A stretch of DNA of 64,000 nt from Macrotis lagotis (lineage: Eukaryota > Chordata > Mammalia > Peramelemorphia > Peramelidae). Positions 12,240 through 23,976 of this stretch are shown here, piece by piece; position 1 is the stretch's first letter; each line of letters starts with the position of its first letter. Under the pieces are notes generated by a model, which did no database searches, was not told the origin of the DNA, and was given only the letters and a program-made list of their open reading frames with translations. The DNA is taken from positions 2,348,378 through 2,412,377 of the forward strand of contig NC_133663.1 of assembly GCF_037893015.1 (NCBI RefSeq), given 5' to 3'. A program made the translations under genes and the position numbers.

Positions 12240-12448
12240 TGCTCCTCACTTCTTAAAGAATAGTTCACCACAATCACATAGCACAACTGTCAGCCCATCG
12301 ACATTCAGCAGACATCCCCCCTCAGTTTCAATTCTTTGCCACCACAGAAAGCTGCTATCAATGTTTTTGTACCTATAGGTCATTTTCCTTTTTTGTTTTT
12401 ATCTCTTTGGGAGACAGATGCTGAGGCAAAGGATCTTCTAGTCCTTTG

Positions 12449-12732
12449 TTGGCTAGATGGCACCGTGGATAGAGCACCAGCTCTCTGGAGTCAGAAGGAC
12501 CTGAGTTCAAATTCGGCTAGCTGTGGGGGCAAAGTCACTTCACTCTGACTGCCTCGCTTCCAGGGCCATCTCCAGTCGTCCTGATCCATATCTGGCCACT
12601 GGATCCAGGTGGCTCTGGAGGAGAAAATGAAGCTGGGGAAGTAGCCCAGCCCCCCTCAGTCCAATCCAATCCATATGCTTGTGGAGACCTTACCTCCCTG
12701 AGGTAGTGATTCTCTTCTAGAAAAAAAAAACA
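12449..12732 (+). mobile_element. RTE-tailed tRNA SINE (older family)
   Basis: The tRNA-related head (ggctagatggcaccgtggatag) is followed by a distinct body (gccatctccagtcgtcctg) and an RTE-like 3' end (cttacctccctgaggtagtg) with an A tail. It lies in L1 sequence. Confidence 0.8.
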
Positions 12733-14129
12733 TCATCCTCATTAGTTCCAATTATTCTACAGAATTTTTTAATCAGTTCGCAACTCCACAACAGGGCATT
12801 AGTGTCTTAATTTCCCCATTTCCCATCCAACCGCAGAGTTATTTTAATTTGCATTTCTCTAATCCATAATTTAGAGCATTTGTATGTGATTACAGGTAGC
12901 TTTGACTTCTTCATCTGAAAACTGTTCATCCCCTTTGACCATTTGTCATTTGAGTTATAAGTTTCTCAGTTCTCCATAGGTTCAAGGAAACGTGAGGTCT
13001 TTATCAGAGAAACTTGCACCAATTTTTTCAGTTATATTCACTATCTGTGTATTTCCCTCCATCCTGTTCCCCCCATTTATTCTTCTTTCTCTCTCTCTTC
13101 TTTCATCTGTCTCTCCTCGTGGGAAAGAATCAAGTGTTTTGCTTTCACAAGAATGAGAAAGGGTATTGTCAGAGTGTCGCAGATGGCTGTGAGGATAATA
13201 GAGTACAGAAGCCAGGAGGTCTGGTCTTTGTGGAAACTCAAGGGATGCCAACCTGTTTACAGGAAGGAGAAGAATTAAGACAAAGGGAAAAGATGAAATA
13301 ACTTTGCAGGGTTTGAATGGGAGTCTGTGCTATTGTCCCTTGCCCTTGGAGAAGCAAGTAGCTGTTCTTACTCCTTAGTATAATGAGCAAGGTGGGGAGG
13401 GGGGGAGGTGAAGGCTGTGAATTAGCTCAAACTGCTTAGTGAGGGGAGGCTATGTCCTAAGAATGCACCCCCAATGATGAGGACCTGTCAGGACTCAGAG
13501 GGGAGGAGCAGGGGTCTTCTACTATATAATCTTGTATGTAATGAGGATTTGGGGTGTTTCTCGCTAAGGGGCACCTATGTCTTGCAAGAGCCGTTAATGG
13601 ATTAATTTTTCTCACCTTCCAGTAAGCATAGTCTCCTTTCTTTTGTTATTTAGAGCCAATTTCTCCTTCCCATAAATCCCCAAAGGGGCAGAAAATTTTG
13701 GAGTGGCTCCAGACCATTCAAACTTCCCTCAGCTCACAGGGGGAGGAGAGTATGTGGTGTGTTTATAACACTCCTTAAAAGTATTTTGCTTCTGACTACC
13801 ACCTTCCCCCATCCACCCTCCCTTCTATCAGCACCTTCTCCCCCATCTCCTCCTCCTCCTGGAGGGTGAGCTAGATTTCTATATCCAACTGAGAGTGTTG
13901 GTATTCTCTCTTGGAGAGTAAGGTTCCTGTGTGGTCCACCACCCTTCATCTTGCCTCCACTCTCAAAGCTCTTTCACAGGAGATCATTTTCCCCACTCTA
14001 TCTTTCCCTTTCCCTTTCTCCCAGGGCATTCCTCTTTTTTTTTTTTTAAGATCTCATCATATTCAACTCTGTGTAGACTCCTAACTACCTTAATATTAAT
14101 AAAATTCTTAGGGGTTTCAAGTATCATCC

Positions 14130-17100
14130 GGTCATTGTGTCTTTTGTTTTCTTGGCTCTGTTGACTTTGGCTCTTCCAAGACTTCTCTAGAGTCACCAGT
14201 CTTCATCTTAGAGCACAGTCATCATCCCTTCTATTCATGGATCCCAGTTTAAGTGCTGCTGTAAATACTCCTAATCAGGACCCACTCCACAGCCTCTAGG
14301 TCAGAAGATATGTACATTTTAGTTATTGTATTTGCATAATTCCATTGTTTTCCAGAATGATTGTGCTATACAGAACCAAAATAATTATGCATCCCTGTCA
14401 GCAAAGGGCCAGTATCAGGCCCTCCCTGAATTCACTATGACTACTCTGGCATCTAAGCTCAGCTCCAGAGGACCCTCAGCTCCAGAAGACCCTCATGCAC
14501 TGTCCTTGGCTTCACAGATGACCAGATATTCTGTACTGTGATGGTCAAAGTCACAGCATAGTGCTCCTCCCACTTTGGAGGGAGGTGGAGGGAGGTGACC
14601 CTACTGTTACTGCTGCCATGAGGAAGGTAGGATGTGGAGGAGAAAGATGGGCATGTTGGGTAAGGTCCTATTTGATTTCTGCTGTCCTCTTGTTAAGGAA
14701 GGTTTTGGGGGATGCCCTGCTGTCTGAGCAGATAGAAGAGGCAAGGTCACCCCCAAAGACTGCAGTAGGTTGAAGGGAACAATTGGACAGCACAGAGGGA
14801 AAGCATTATGATTTGGAAATCAGACCCCATATCCCTTTCCCCCCCTTGCCCCCTAACCATCCTCATTATGCCTATCTTTCAGAGCTACTTGTGATACCTC
14901 TCTTGACTCCCCTGAGACAATCCTTCATTCCTGACCACCCTTGAAAGAGTGAACTTAATTCCACAGGGATCCTGGAGAGGGAGTCAGAACATTGCTGCTT
15001 CCAGACTCTGCCCTTTCCATCCTCAACATTTTCCCTCAATCTCATCTATAGGGCCGTGGTGCATATGCTCCTAGCTAAGCAGGGCAGCCCCAACTCATCA
15101 TCTTCCATCTCCTCCTCTTCAATAGTAGACTTGAGGAGCCATGTGGTAGCTGTTGAGCCCCCTAAACTCATTTCCCTGAATCTCACAACCTTCTCCTTTA
15201 TCCTACCTCAGCCATACACAAGAAAAGTCCCAGGCTAGGCCTTGCTATAAATGAATGCTTAGTCCAGTGATTAAAATTAAGATATCTTAACAAAATGATA
15301 CACCTCTCTCAAGGTGGGAGAGAGGGGCCTGGAAATTCCAGAATGTAAGGTCTTTTATGCACTTTGCAAGGCCTTGTTCCTGCCCCCTTGTGCCAATCAC
15401 AGGCTAGGGTCACAATCTAACTGATCCATTGGTCCCCACAAGAACAGCTACCTCCTTGAGCATGTACAAAGGAGAAGATCAAGACCCCAGGTTAACTAAA
15501 CAACAGGTGGGGCAATCTGCTCAGTTTTTGATCAGACGGAGGCTAAGGCTTTTGACTTTAACTTAGCACTTGCCCATAGGCAACAGTATAGGCAGATCCT
15601 AGTCTGTCATGTGAACTAAATCCTCCCTTCATATTCTTGTGGAACCCAAACACCCACCTATTCCTTACAATTTCACAGTTGCTGATCTGTGTCTGCTTCT
15701 TTAATCAACAACCCTGACCTCATTTATCTGACAGCCCCTCTCATTTCCTCACTGGTTCTTCACCTTCACGATCTCCAATCCCACCTCACTTAATTGTTAC
15801 CCCTGCTCCACACCTCCTTTCCTGTCTCAGCCTTTGAGGTAGATGAGTCAGTCTGGCCTGTCCTCTGCTCCCAGACCCCTAACCCCAGATCTAAGCCTCG
15901 GGTCATTCCTACCATCTGTCTCCCAAGCCTTCATTGGGTCTGCCCTAATCGATTTCCTACCTTGACCCCACAATCCTAAACCCTTGTTTTCTCGCACCCC
16001 CCACCCCCACCCCATGCAGGGAAAAGATGAAGAGAATTGTGAATGTAGAAACTGGGTGAGGCAAGTTGACCAGAGGTAGAGAATGATGATTGTAACAGAA
16101 ACAATTTGTAATCTTGAAGGCAGCTTGGGTGGAGACCCCCTCACTCTTGATGTAGCATGGATTGTTTAATGTAAAATTTGGCTTCACCCTCTACCTAATT
16201 CCTAGTCCAATAAGAGACAGGGAACTCGCCTTTTGGACTCCAGTTCAGGGCCGGCAGTCTTCTCTGACCTGGAATCCAGCCAAAGCTGCTTGGTTCTTCT
16301 TTTATCTCTCTCTCTCCCATCCCTTTCTATGTCTTGTAACCTTTGTTTTATTTCCACCCACATTTTCCTGAGTCTGAATAATGATTCCTCATAGGCAGAA
16401 CCAGACTCAAGTAGCCAGTGGCTACACCCCCAGTCCTAAGAAAGAATCCCAAACCTTCATTTCCCCCCCTATACCCTCTTCTCTCCTCTTACTGAGAAAC
16501 TACTGTTCACTGTGTACTCTCCTTCCCTTTTCCTTCAGCTCAAAATCCCTTGGCATCATCCCTACGGGTCTCCTTGCCAAGGTCCCCTCTCTACACCTCT
16601 GTCTATGGTTCCTTCTCTACTGCCTTCAGTTATTCAGAGTATTCCCCTGTTCTTTGCAGGTGGTGGTGGTGGGGACCCACCAAAAACTTTTAGTCAAATG
16701 GTGTGTGTGTGTGTGAGGAATGTAAGGTGTTGGGCTTCACCGGGTGTGGAGGGGGCCCCCTAGGGAATCCATTACAAAGGGGGAATGGCCAAGTCAATCA
16801 CAAAACTGGGAGAATTTTCCTAATCCCATTCCAGAGATAACAAACCCAAGATTAGAAGAATCCAGTTCTCAGGTGCTCAAGAGTGACCTAGAGATCTTGG
16901 CCAACTGAGTTTGTGCAATTAGGTAATTGAATATTATCCCACCTCCCACCCCCTGTGATGATTGGGGTTCATCAGCATATCATGCATCCTATGATGTGGG
17001 GGGATCATATTAGGGACATGTCATGGAATAGGTGGACCTCTTAGATTGTAACTCAAACTCTGAGAGCCTATGGACATCCAAGAGGGAGGGAAAAGAGTTT

Positions 17101-17636
17101 CTGAAGACTGTAAATTACCTGATGTTCAAATGCTACCTGGTGCCTCATGCCTGCAGGGTTCATGGATAAAATTTTCTCTCACTCTAGCAGGTTTTTCTTT
17201 CATTCATGTATAACAGTGTGTAACAAAGGGAGACTGAGACGTAGTTTCTTCCAGGGCAAAATAACAATGGGTAAATTGTTAGTTAAGCGAGTCCCATTGA
17301 TGGCCATTGCCAAAAAGCCAGGGACCCCAGCCTTATCAATTCATGAGTTAGAGTAGACTAACAAGAACCAGTAAGTGGCCTCTCTCTCCATGACCAAAGA
17401 CCCTGACATAGGCCTGGCAGGACAACATTTGGACCTCCCTGGCAAACTGGACGATCCAGACTGGTGGATATTTTCATCGGGTGAGTTAGGGAGGCACCTC
17501 GGCTCCTCCCCATTACTTCCTCTTTGGGAGATGGGAGTAATCCTCAAGTGAAAGGATTAGTCTGCATCTGGGCTTGGGCTTTGGGTGTGGATGACCTCTC
17601 CCTTCTCAGGTGAGGCAAGAATGTTTTATTGTTTTA
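14130..17636. other. Unassigned intergenic sequence
   Basis: No confident gene or repeat was identified. Short open frames show no recognisable motif. Pieces could be old LTR or LINE remnants. A TG microsatellite lies at about 16699-16716. Confidence 0.5.
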
Positions 17637-17862
17637 TGGGGCAGCTAGGGGCTCTGGAGTCAGGAAGCCTGGAGCCTGGATTCTACTTTGCTTAGTCAGC
17701 AGCTGGGTGACCTTGGGCAAGTCACATACCCTGTTTACTTCGGCTTCCTCATCTGACAAATGAGTTGGAGAAGATACAGCCAACCCCTCTGGTATCTCTG
17801 TCCCAAATGGGGGCATGAAGAGTGTCAGACATGACTGAAAAACATGACTTTCTGGGATCCTG
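17637..17862 (+). mobile_element. MAR1/MIR-type SINE
   Basis: The body reads agctgggtgaccttgggcaa, then cttcctcatctgacaaatgag. The marsupial-type tail is agagtgtcagacatgactga. Confidence 0.8.
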
Positions 17863-19654
17863 CTGCCCTGAGTAATCTTGGCTAGAAAAATAAAACCATC
17901 CCAATCTGGTTGTCCTTGATTTGACCTCCCCCTTGGAGAGCAAATTCCCCCTAATTTTTGGCATGAGACAAGGACAGGAGAGTTGTCCCAGGGGAGGGTT
18001 TGGCTCAGGCTGGTCCTGTGTCATTGCATATAAATAGAAACAGGAGTTCCAGCTCAGCAAGCCAGGAGCCCGAGAGCTTTGGAGTGGTCCCATTCCTTGA
18101 CCTTTAGACTGCCGCCTGTGTGGGATCAGAACCGTGTAGCATAGCATGGCTCTCCTTAAAGGGACTAAGAAGACCTGGTCCAGAGAACAAAAAGGAGTTT
18201 ATCTACTCTTCAGGAAGAGGGCTCAACCTCCATAGCATGAATGACAGCTCTAGAAGGAGAGCCAGGTAAGGCGGTGCCAAGCCCCCTTGGATCCTAGTCC
18301 CCAAGGTGGGCCCAGCCGGGCTCACAGTTTCTGACAGTACCTGGCTAATCAAAGCAAAGCATTTCAAGCCCTATTTGCATAATTATTCAGATCCAGTTTT
18401 ACCCCATCAGAGACATAATTCTGTTTCCTTCCAGATATGGGAACAATAACCTTTGTTACCACCTGACCTTGGGGAAGTGGACACTGCGCCTCTGACTGAC
18501 AGGGCTTTGGGGAAATGGAAGACTCATTGAAACCTGGAGGGAGGGTTCACTCACCCCTGAACTAAACTAAGAGATGGGGTTTGGTTGGACAAAATGGGGG
18601 AGGGTCTGGAATAGTAATTATCCAGAGATACAGCATAGTCTTAATTTTCTTCACCCTCCAGTTTATCATCCTCTCTCTCCTACCAGTTTCCTCAGCCAGG
18701 CCCCAGACGGCCTCCTCAGAACACCCTCAGCTTGGCAGTGTTAAAGACTCAAGCTCTGTCACAGAAAACATGTCCCCTTTGGGTTCCACTCACTCTTGTT
18801 CCCCATATCAGATGATTTAGGAACAGTTGGGCTGGGGGGGGGGGGGAGACAAGGAGAGAGGATTTGGCCAGGGCCCTGGTCCTGGAACCACAGTGAATTG
18901 CCCCCTCCCAGTGACTTTGGGCTTCCATCCCAGCCAATCTAGAGTCAGCCTTTGAGAACTCAAGACTCTCCTGATTCTCGACCAGGTCACCCTCCCTCTG
19001 CTGGAGCCTTGACTCTGGTCTTTCTTCCAGTCTCATCTGAGTAAAGACCTCCAATGAGTATGATCTCATCACCTACCCTCAAGTTTTTCTTGGCCTCTCT
19101 GCAGACTCCCCTGCCCCAGCCCACTCCCACCTCCTGGACCAGCTCCAGGGCTAGTGACATGTAGGATGGCTCCCAGCCTGCTGACCCCAGGCTGCACTCC
19201 ACTGTAGCTTGGGACTGGGACAGGAGAAGGCACGGGACCCTATGAAAGAGTCTGGAGTGCTAGGGGAGCTCTTACTGGCTGCCTCCAGGTCCCTTGTGCC
19301 TCCTCCACACAAGCTGTCACCCAGCAGGGCTACGAGTGCCCACGACTCCAGAAATGGCAGATGATGTTCTTTGGAATGCCAGAACCCATTCCCAGTGGAG
19401 GTTTTGAAGAGCTGGGCTGGGGGTGGGGTTGTTGCCTGGTGACAGCATCAGAGATTCCCTCACCATCTCCCAGCTCAACTTGCTACCTCTGGTTGGGGCT
19501 GCTTTGAGGACAGACTGGTTGAGATGAGGCTGCCTGGGATACAACTCTCTTTACTCCCAGGCTTGGGTCAGGGTCAGGCCTGGTCTGGCCAACAGTAAAA
19601 AAAAATTGCTAGGAATCTTTCTTTGTCTTTGGTCAGGTTCATCTGGAAAAGGGT
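17863..19654. other. Unassigned intergenic sequence
   Basis: No gene or repeat was recognised. A long pure G run lies at about 18833-18846. Confidence 0.5.
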
Positions 19655-19888
19655 AGCTTGACTGGTCCAGTGGGTAGAGTATCTCGCCTACAGTCAGGAA
19701 AACCTGAGTTCCAATCCAGTCTCTTTCATTAGCTGGGTGACCCCAGGGAGTCACTTAACTCTGCTTTCCTCAGTTTCCTTACCCATCCAATGAGCTGGAG
19801 AAGGAAATGGCAAATCATTCCATGATCTCGGCCAAGAAAACTCCACATGGGATCACAAGAGTCAAATACAACTGAACAACAACTTTAG
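19655..19888 (+). mobile_element. MAR1/MIR-type SINE
   Basis: Full-length-looking: ccagtgggtagagtatctcg, tagctgggtgacc, then gagctggagaaggaaatggc and the tail caactgaacaacaactt. Confidence 0.85.
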
Positions 19889-21235
19889 GAAGGGGCATAA
19901 GGTTCTTCGATCAATTGGTTTAGACTCCCACCTCAGGGGCATTGTTGTGTAGCCATTTCATGGGGGATGTTCAAACTCCTGTCCTTGCTATCTGGTCTCA
20001 ATACACATACCTTTTGTAAAAGTAATAGTTACTTGGCTAACATTGGGGAGATAACTCCTGGATCAGTCAGTAATCTGAGTGGTAATATTAACTGTAACTG
20101 CCCAGTGATATGTAGCGGGAGACAAGAAAGAGAAGTTGGAACACTTAGCACTTAGGAGTTTTAGGAACATCCTTCTGATGGCTAAATGAATGGGGAGAGA
20201 CCTAAGGCAGGCAGATTTCCCCTCTCCCCACCAACAGCGACTACAATGGTCCAGGCATGAGGTGAACAGGGTCTGCATCAATGTGGGAACAGGGTCAGAG
20301 GAGAGGAGCACCAAGGGACCAGCTGAGGACCCATCATTGACCAGTCTCAATAGATAAGTTCATCAGACCCAGAAGTAGCAGCTGCCAGAAAGTTTGTGGT
20401 CGACAACATATGAGTCCACTTCATTAGGTGTGGAAAGATGGATGGCAGCTACAGCCTGGTGACCCAATTCTATTAACTAAAAGACTCCAAACCCTTATAA
20501 GTGTTAGGCATTGTAACCCCTTGTGAGCAGAGCAGAAATTCTGGCTATGAACCCTCAAGAGGCACCAATTCTCAGACCCCAGCCCATAGGTACTTCACTG
20601 GAGGGGAAACCCATGAGAATTCGTGTCTACAGGTGCTTCCTCACTACCATTTTTTACTATAAGTTGGCACCCACTCTACCTATAGGAGAGGATATTGTGC
20701 CTTCCTTTGGGGAAAATGTTTTCTACCAACTGGATTTGCCAGATCTTAGTAAATGCACTTTGCTAGTTGCCTCTATTGGCTGACTATCCACAGGAAGCAC
20801 TAGTGGGGGCTGGTGAACAACAGGATTTGCCCTAGGACCTTCAAGTGGCAACTGCATCCTGCTTTGCAATGGTTATTTGCAATGAGAGGGATTTCAGAAA
20901 AATTGAGATTCTAGAGAAATCATTGCAGAAAGTGCACTCAGCTCTTCCCCGACCCCTGCACACAAGGGCAGCCTCCAAGTTATCCCAGGTTCTTGGAACA
21001 TTATGGGGTAGCATCTTCTCAAAACCATAGATCATGAACCCCAGCCAATGCATGGGGAGGGGAGAGGAGTGTCACCAGAAAGGCAATCTATCAAACCAGC
21101 AGTGCAAGGGGGAATTTGCTGAGCACATGTGGCCAGGGTCACATGTATTGGGTATATGCAGCTCCAAGAGATGGTTCCAAGGCACAGACAGGACTGGCAG
21201 AGTCATCCTCTACTCAGTGAAGTCCAACAGCTCTT
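19889..21235. other. Unassigned intergenic sequence
   Basis: No gene or known repeat was recognised. Small open frames (for example 20523-20783 +) show no identifiable domain. Confidence 0.45.
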
Positions 21236-21335
21236 GGTCATAACCAGCATGAAATGCAAAGTCCTTTGTCTGGTGTGGGAAGCTCTGTACAATCTGCCCC
21301 CGTCCTCCTGCTCCCCCTTTCCAGGCTCCCTAACC
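21236..21335 (+). mobile_element. L2 fragment
   Basis: Short match to the L2 3' ORF end (gaagctctgtacaatctgcccc). Confidence 0.5.
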
Positions 21336-21344
21336 CTGAAAGAA

Positions 21345-21565
21345 GGCAGTGCTGTGGATATAGTACAAGGCCCAGCATCAGGATAATCTGAGTTCAAATC
21401 TTCCTTCAGATCCCTACTAGCTGTGTGACCCTTGACAAGTCATTTTTCTCTTTGCCTCAATAAAATGGGAATGATAACAGAACCTGTCTCCCAGAGGGAT
21501 GAAATGAGATCATTGTAAAGTGCTTAGCACAGAATAAGCGCTATGTAAATGCTATTTATTTGTCA
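21345..21565 (+). mobile_element. MIR SINE
   Basis: It carries the MIR core tagctgtgtgacccttgaca and the 3' end gtaaagtgcttagcacag followed by gctatgtaaatgctatt. Confidence 0.85.
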
Positions 21566-22784
21566 TCATTATCATCACCCATAAAAGGAGACTGAGAACA
21601 AGTGCTCTGAGAGGGACAAGAACCCCGAGACAAGAGACTATTAAGAAGAAGAAGAAGACCAATGATGGCAAAGCTTGTAAGGACATCAGGGAGAAGGGTA
21701 TTAGTCCTATTACACCTACAGGCAAGAAGACTCCCCTGTCAATCAAAAGAAGCCAGGTGGCGTGGGGTTGTTAGCAGGTAACTTGTTCATTGTTGCTAGC
21801 TAAGCAGTCTTTTCCTTAGATGCCTTCACACTGAAAGAGATGTGCTTTGGCAAGACAGCAGTAGGTCACACCACTCCAAATTCATGTTTCTAAAAGGGAA
21901 GGGGAAGAGTTGGGGAGACTGGGGGGCAGAGGTAATAAGGAAAGAGGCATCTTGTGTTGGGGACACAATCTTGGAATTGGATGAAAAAGGGAATCAGCCC
22001 ATCTTCCCACTTTCTGCTTAGTGGACCTGTCCAGTGGAAGTCACCCACTCCTGGAAGACTCCTAGACCACTGGTCTGAGGTATAAAAGGAGGAAGTTTGA
22101 ATTGTGTAGATTGTCTAAAACAGCATTCCTAAAAATAGAGATGTGAGTGTGGATGGTGAAGTGGACTCTGATCATGAATGTGCTGTGGCCAGCAAGGAGA
22201 TGATGAGAATTAAAAGCATCCTGTTGAGTCAAGGATAGACTGGAGAAAAGCCAAGGAACCATAAAGATGGTGCCCAGATAGTGGTCTGCCACTGTCAGAC
22301 AAGCAAAGTTAGAATGCTTCAAAGCTTTGTTCTCTCCCAGGAGAGCAGCCCTTTCTCTGCTCCCCCCCCCAACCAAAGCAATAATCATTTTGAGTCTCAG
22401 ATAGAACATGCCACTGACAGGGTCATCTTCTCCAAACAAGGATGCCACCAGTCAGCTCTGATCAAAAGGGACCAGCATCTCTGGATGTTTTGAGCTCATC
22501 TGGCCTGTCCTTTGCAGATTAGATAGTCTTTAGATCAGGGAAAAAATCCCAAAAGAGACTGCCTTAACCACAGGTTGTGGCTCAGGCTTACCCAGCAGAA
22601 CATGTGTTTTAGAGACCATGTTCTCAAAGGTCACATGGTGACCATGGGGAGGATAGAGCACCCCCTTCCATCTCATCACAGGAAGTGGTTTAAAATAACT
22701 GGCATGATTGAAGCCAGAAAGGAAGAGAGCACTGAGGATGAAGTTGTTCTCTTTTAGTAGTCACTGGATTTTCAGTTCTTCCTG
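21566..22784. other. Unassigned intergenic sequence
   Basis: Contains a (GAA)n stretch at about 21644-21657 and a 128-codon open frame on the minus strand (22448-22062) that matches nothing I know. No repeat was recognised. Confidence 0.45.
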
Positions 22785-23540
22785 TTCAGATTGACCCCTC
22801 AAGTCTCTCCCAGGTTATTTCCCCTGCACCTACTGCTTTCTCCTTTTCTCCTCATCTGCACCCCTTGGGGAACCAATTCAACTCTACACTTGAATGCCCA
22901 GCCCTTTTATCATATCACTTCTATTGCTTCTATCATTATCTCCTCTGTCCTTTGTAGCTAAATCCCTGGGAAAGGCATCGACACTAAGCATCACTGTTTC
23001 TCTTTTTTCTTTTTTTTTTGCAGGCTAGATAATTTTTTTAAATTATTTTTTCTTTTTTAGGTTAACACACATTTTGAAAACAAATGCATGATTGATGCTT
23101 ACGTGTTTCTGCCTAATTCTTTTTATGTTGCTTGTTTTTCTGGGATGCTTATTTGGTTATTGTGTTGTGTTTCTCCTCTTCCTCTCTTCTTATTCACTTA
23201 CAATCTGGATTCTGATCTCAGCATTCCCCCATAATTACTCTCTCCAAAGTCACCAATGATCTTTTAGTTGCTAAATACAACAGCCTCTTGACTTCATCCT
23301 TATTCTCTTGCCCTCTCAGCAGCCTTGGTCATCTCTCCTCTTTGATACTCTTCTCTAGGTCTTGGGGGAACCACTCTCCTAGTTCTCCTAGCTTTTAAAC
23401 TACTCCTTAGTCTCTTTTGGTAGATCTTAGTCCAGGCCACACTAACCAAGGCTGTCCCTCAGGAGTCTGTTCTGCATTTTCTTCTCTTCTCCTTCCATAC
23501 TGTTTCATTTGGTGATCTCAAATCTACTTATCAAGTGTAG
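22785..23540 (+). mobile_element. L2 LINE fragment (reverse transcriptase)
   Basis: The order accaatgatcttttagttgc, cagccttggtcatctctcct, then gtccctcaggagtctgttct matches the L2 reverse transcriptase region. The ends are uncertain. Confidence 0.7.
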
Positions 23541-23544
23541 AATG

Positions 23545-23799
23545 GTGCAGTAACTAGAGCACTGGCCTTGGACTCAGGAGGACAGGAGTTCAAATCCAGC
23601 CTCTGATACTGGCTAAGTTACTTAACCCTGATTGCCCTGCATCCAGGGTCATCTCCAGTCATCCTGATTCCTAAATGGTCACTGGGCCCAGATGGTCCTA
23701 GAGGAGAAAGTGAGGCTGATGACTTTGTACAGCCCACCTCACTCAAGTCTAACTCATGTGCTTGTCATGGCATCACCTCCCTGATGTCATGTCTTCTTT
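23545..23799 (+). mobile_element. RTE-tailed tRNA SINE (older family)
   Basis: The head (gtgcagtaactagagcactg), body (tcatctccagtcatcctgat) and RTE-like tail (cacctccctgatgtcatgtc) are in order. Its end supplies the target into which the next SINE inserted. Confidence 0.85.
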
Positions 23800-23815
23800 A
23801 AAAATGAAGGGCAGG

Positions 23816-23965
23816 GGGTGGCTAGGTGGCGCAGTAGATAGAGCACCAGCCCTGAAGTCAGGAGTACTTGAATTCAAATCCAGCCTCAGACACTTAATAA
23901 TTACCTAGCTATGTGGCCTTGGGCAAGCCACTTAACCCCATTGCCTTGCAAAAACTAAAAAAAAA
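23816..23965 (+). mobile_element. WSINE-like SINE, full length
   Basis: From ggtggctaggtggcgcagta to cattgccttgcaaaaac and an A tail. The 5' target-site copy is AAAAATGAAGGGCAGG at 23800-23815. The 3' copy was split by the following L1 (AAAAATGAAGG remains at 23966-23976). Confidence 0.95.
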
Positions 23966-23976
23966 AAAAATGAAGG

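Larger units (their letters stand above)
11490..14130 (-). mobile_element. L1 element, 3' end to inter-ORF region, heavily interrupted
   Basis: The minus strand carries the L1 3' end (11500-11880) and then ORF2 pieces (for example ttctttgccaccacagaaag at 12330-12360, and 12750-13025). Pieces resembling the long region between ORF1 and ORF2 follow (13025-13120, 13840-14130). At least three SINEs and unassigned sequence (13120-13790) break it up. No intact ORF remains. Confidence 0.6.

Noticed and set aside
14130..17636. Possible endogenous retrovirus or solo LTR
   Set aside because: No paired terminal repeats, primer-binding site, or gag/pol motif could be recognised by eye.
22062..22448. 128-codon minus-strand frame
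   Set aside because: No recognisable domain, no supporting context, and within the length range of chance frames in 64 kb.
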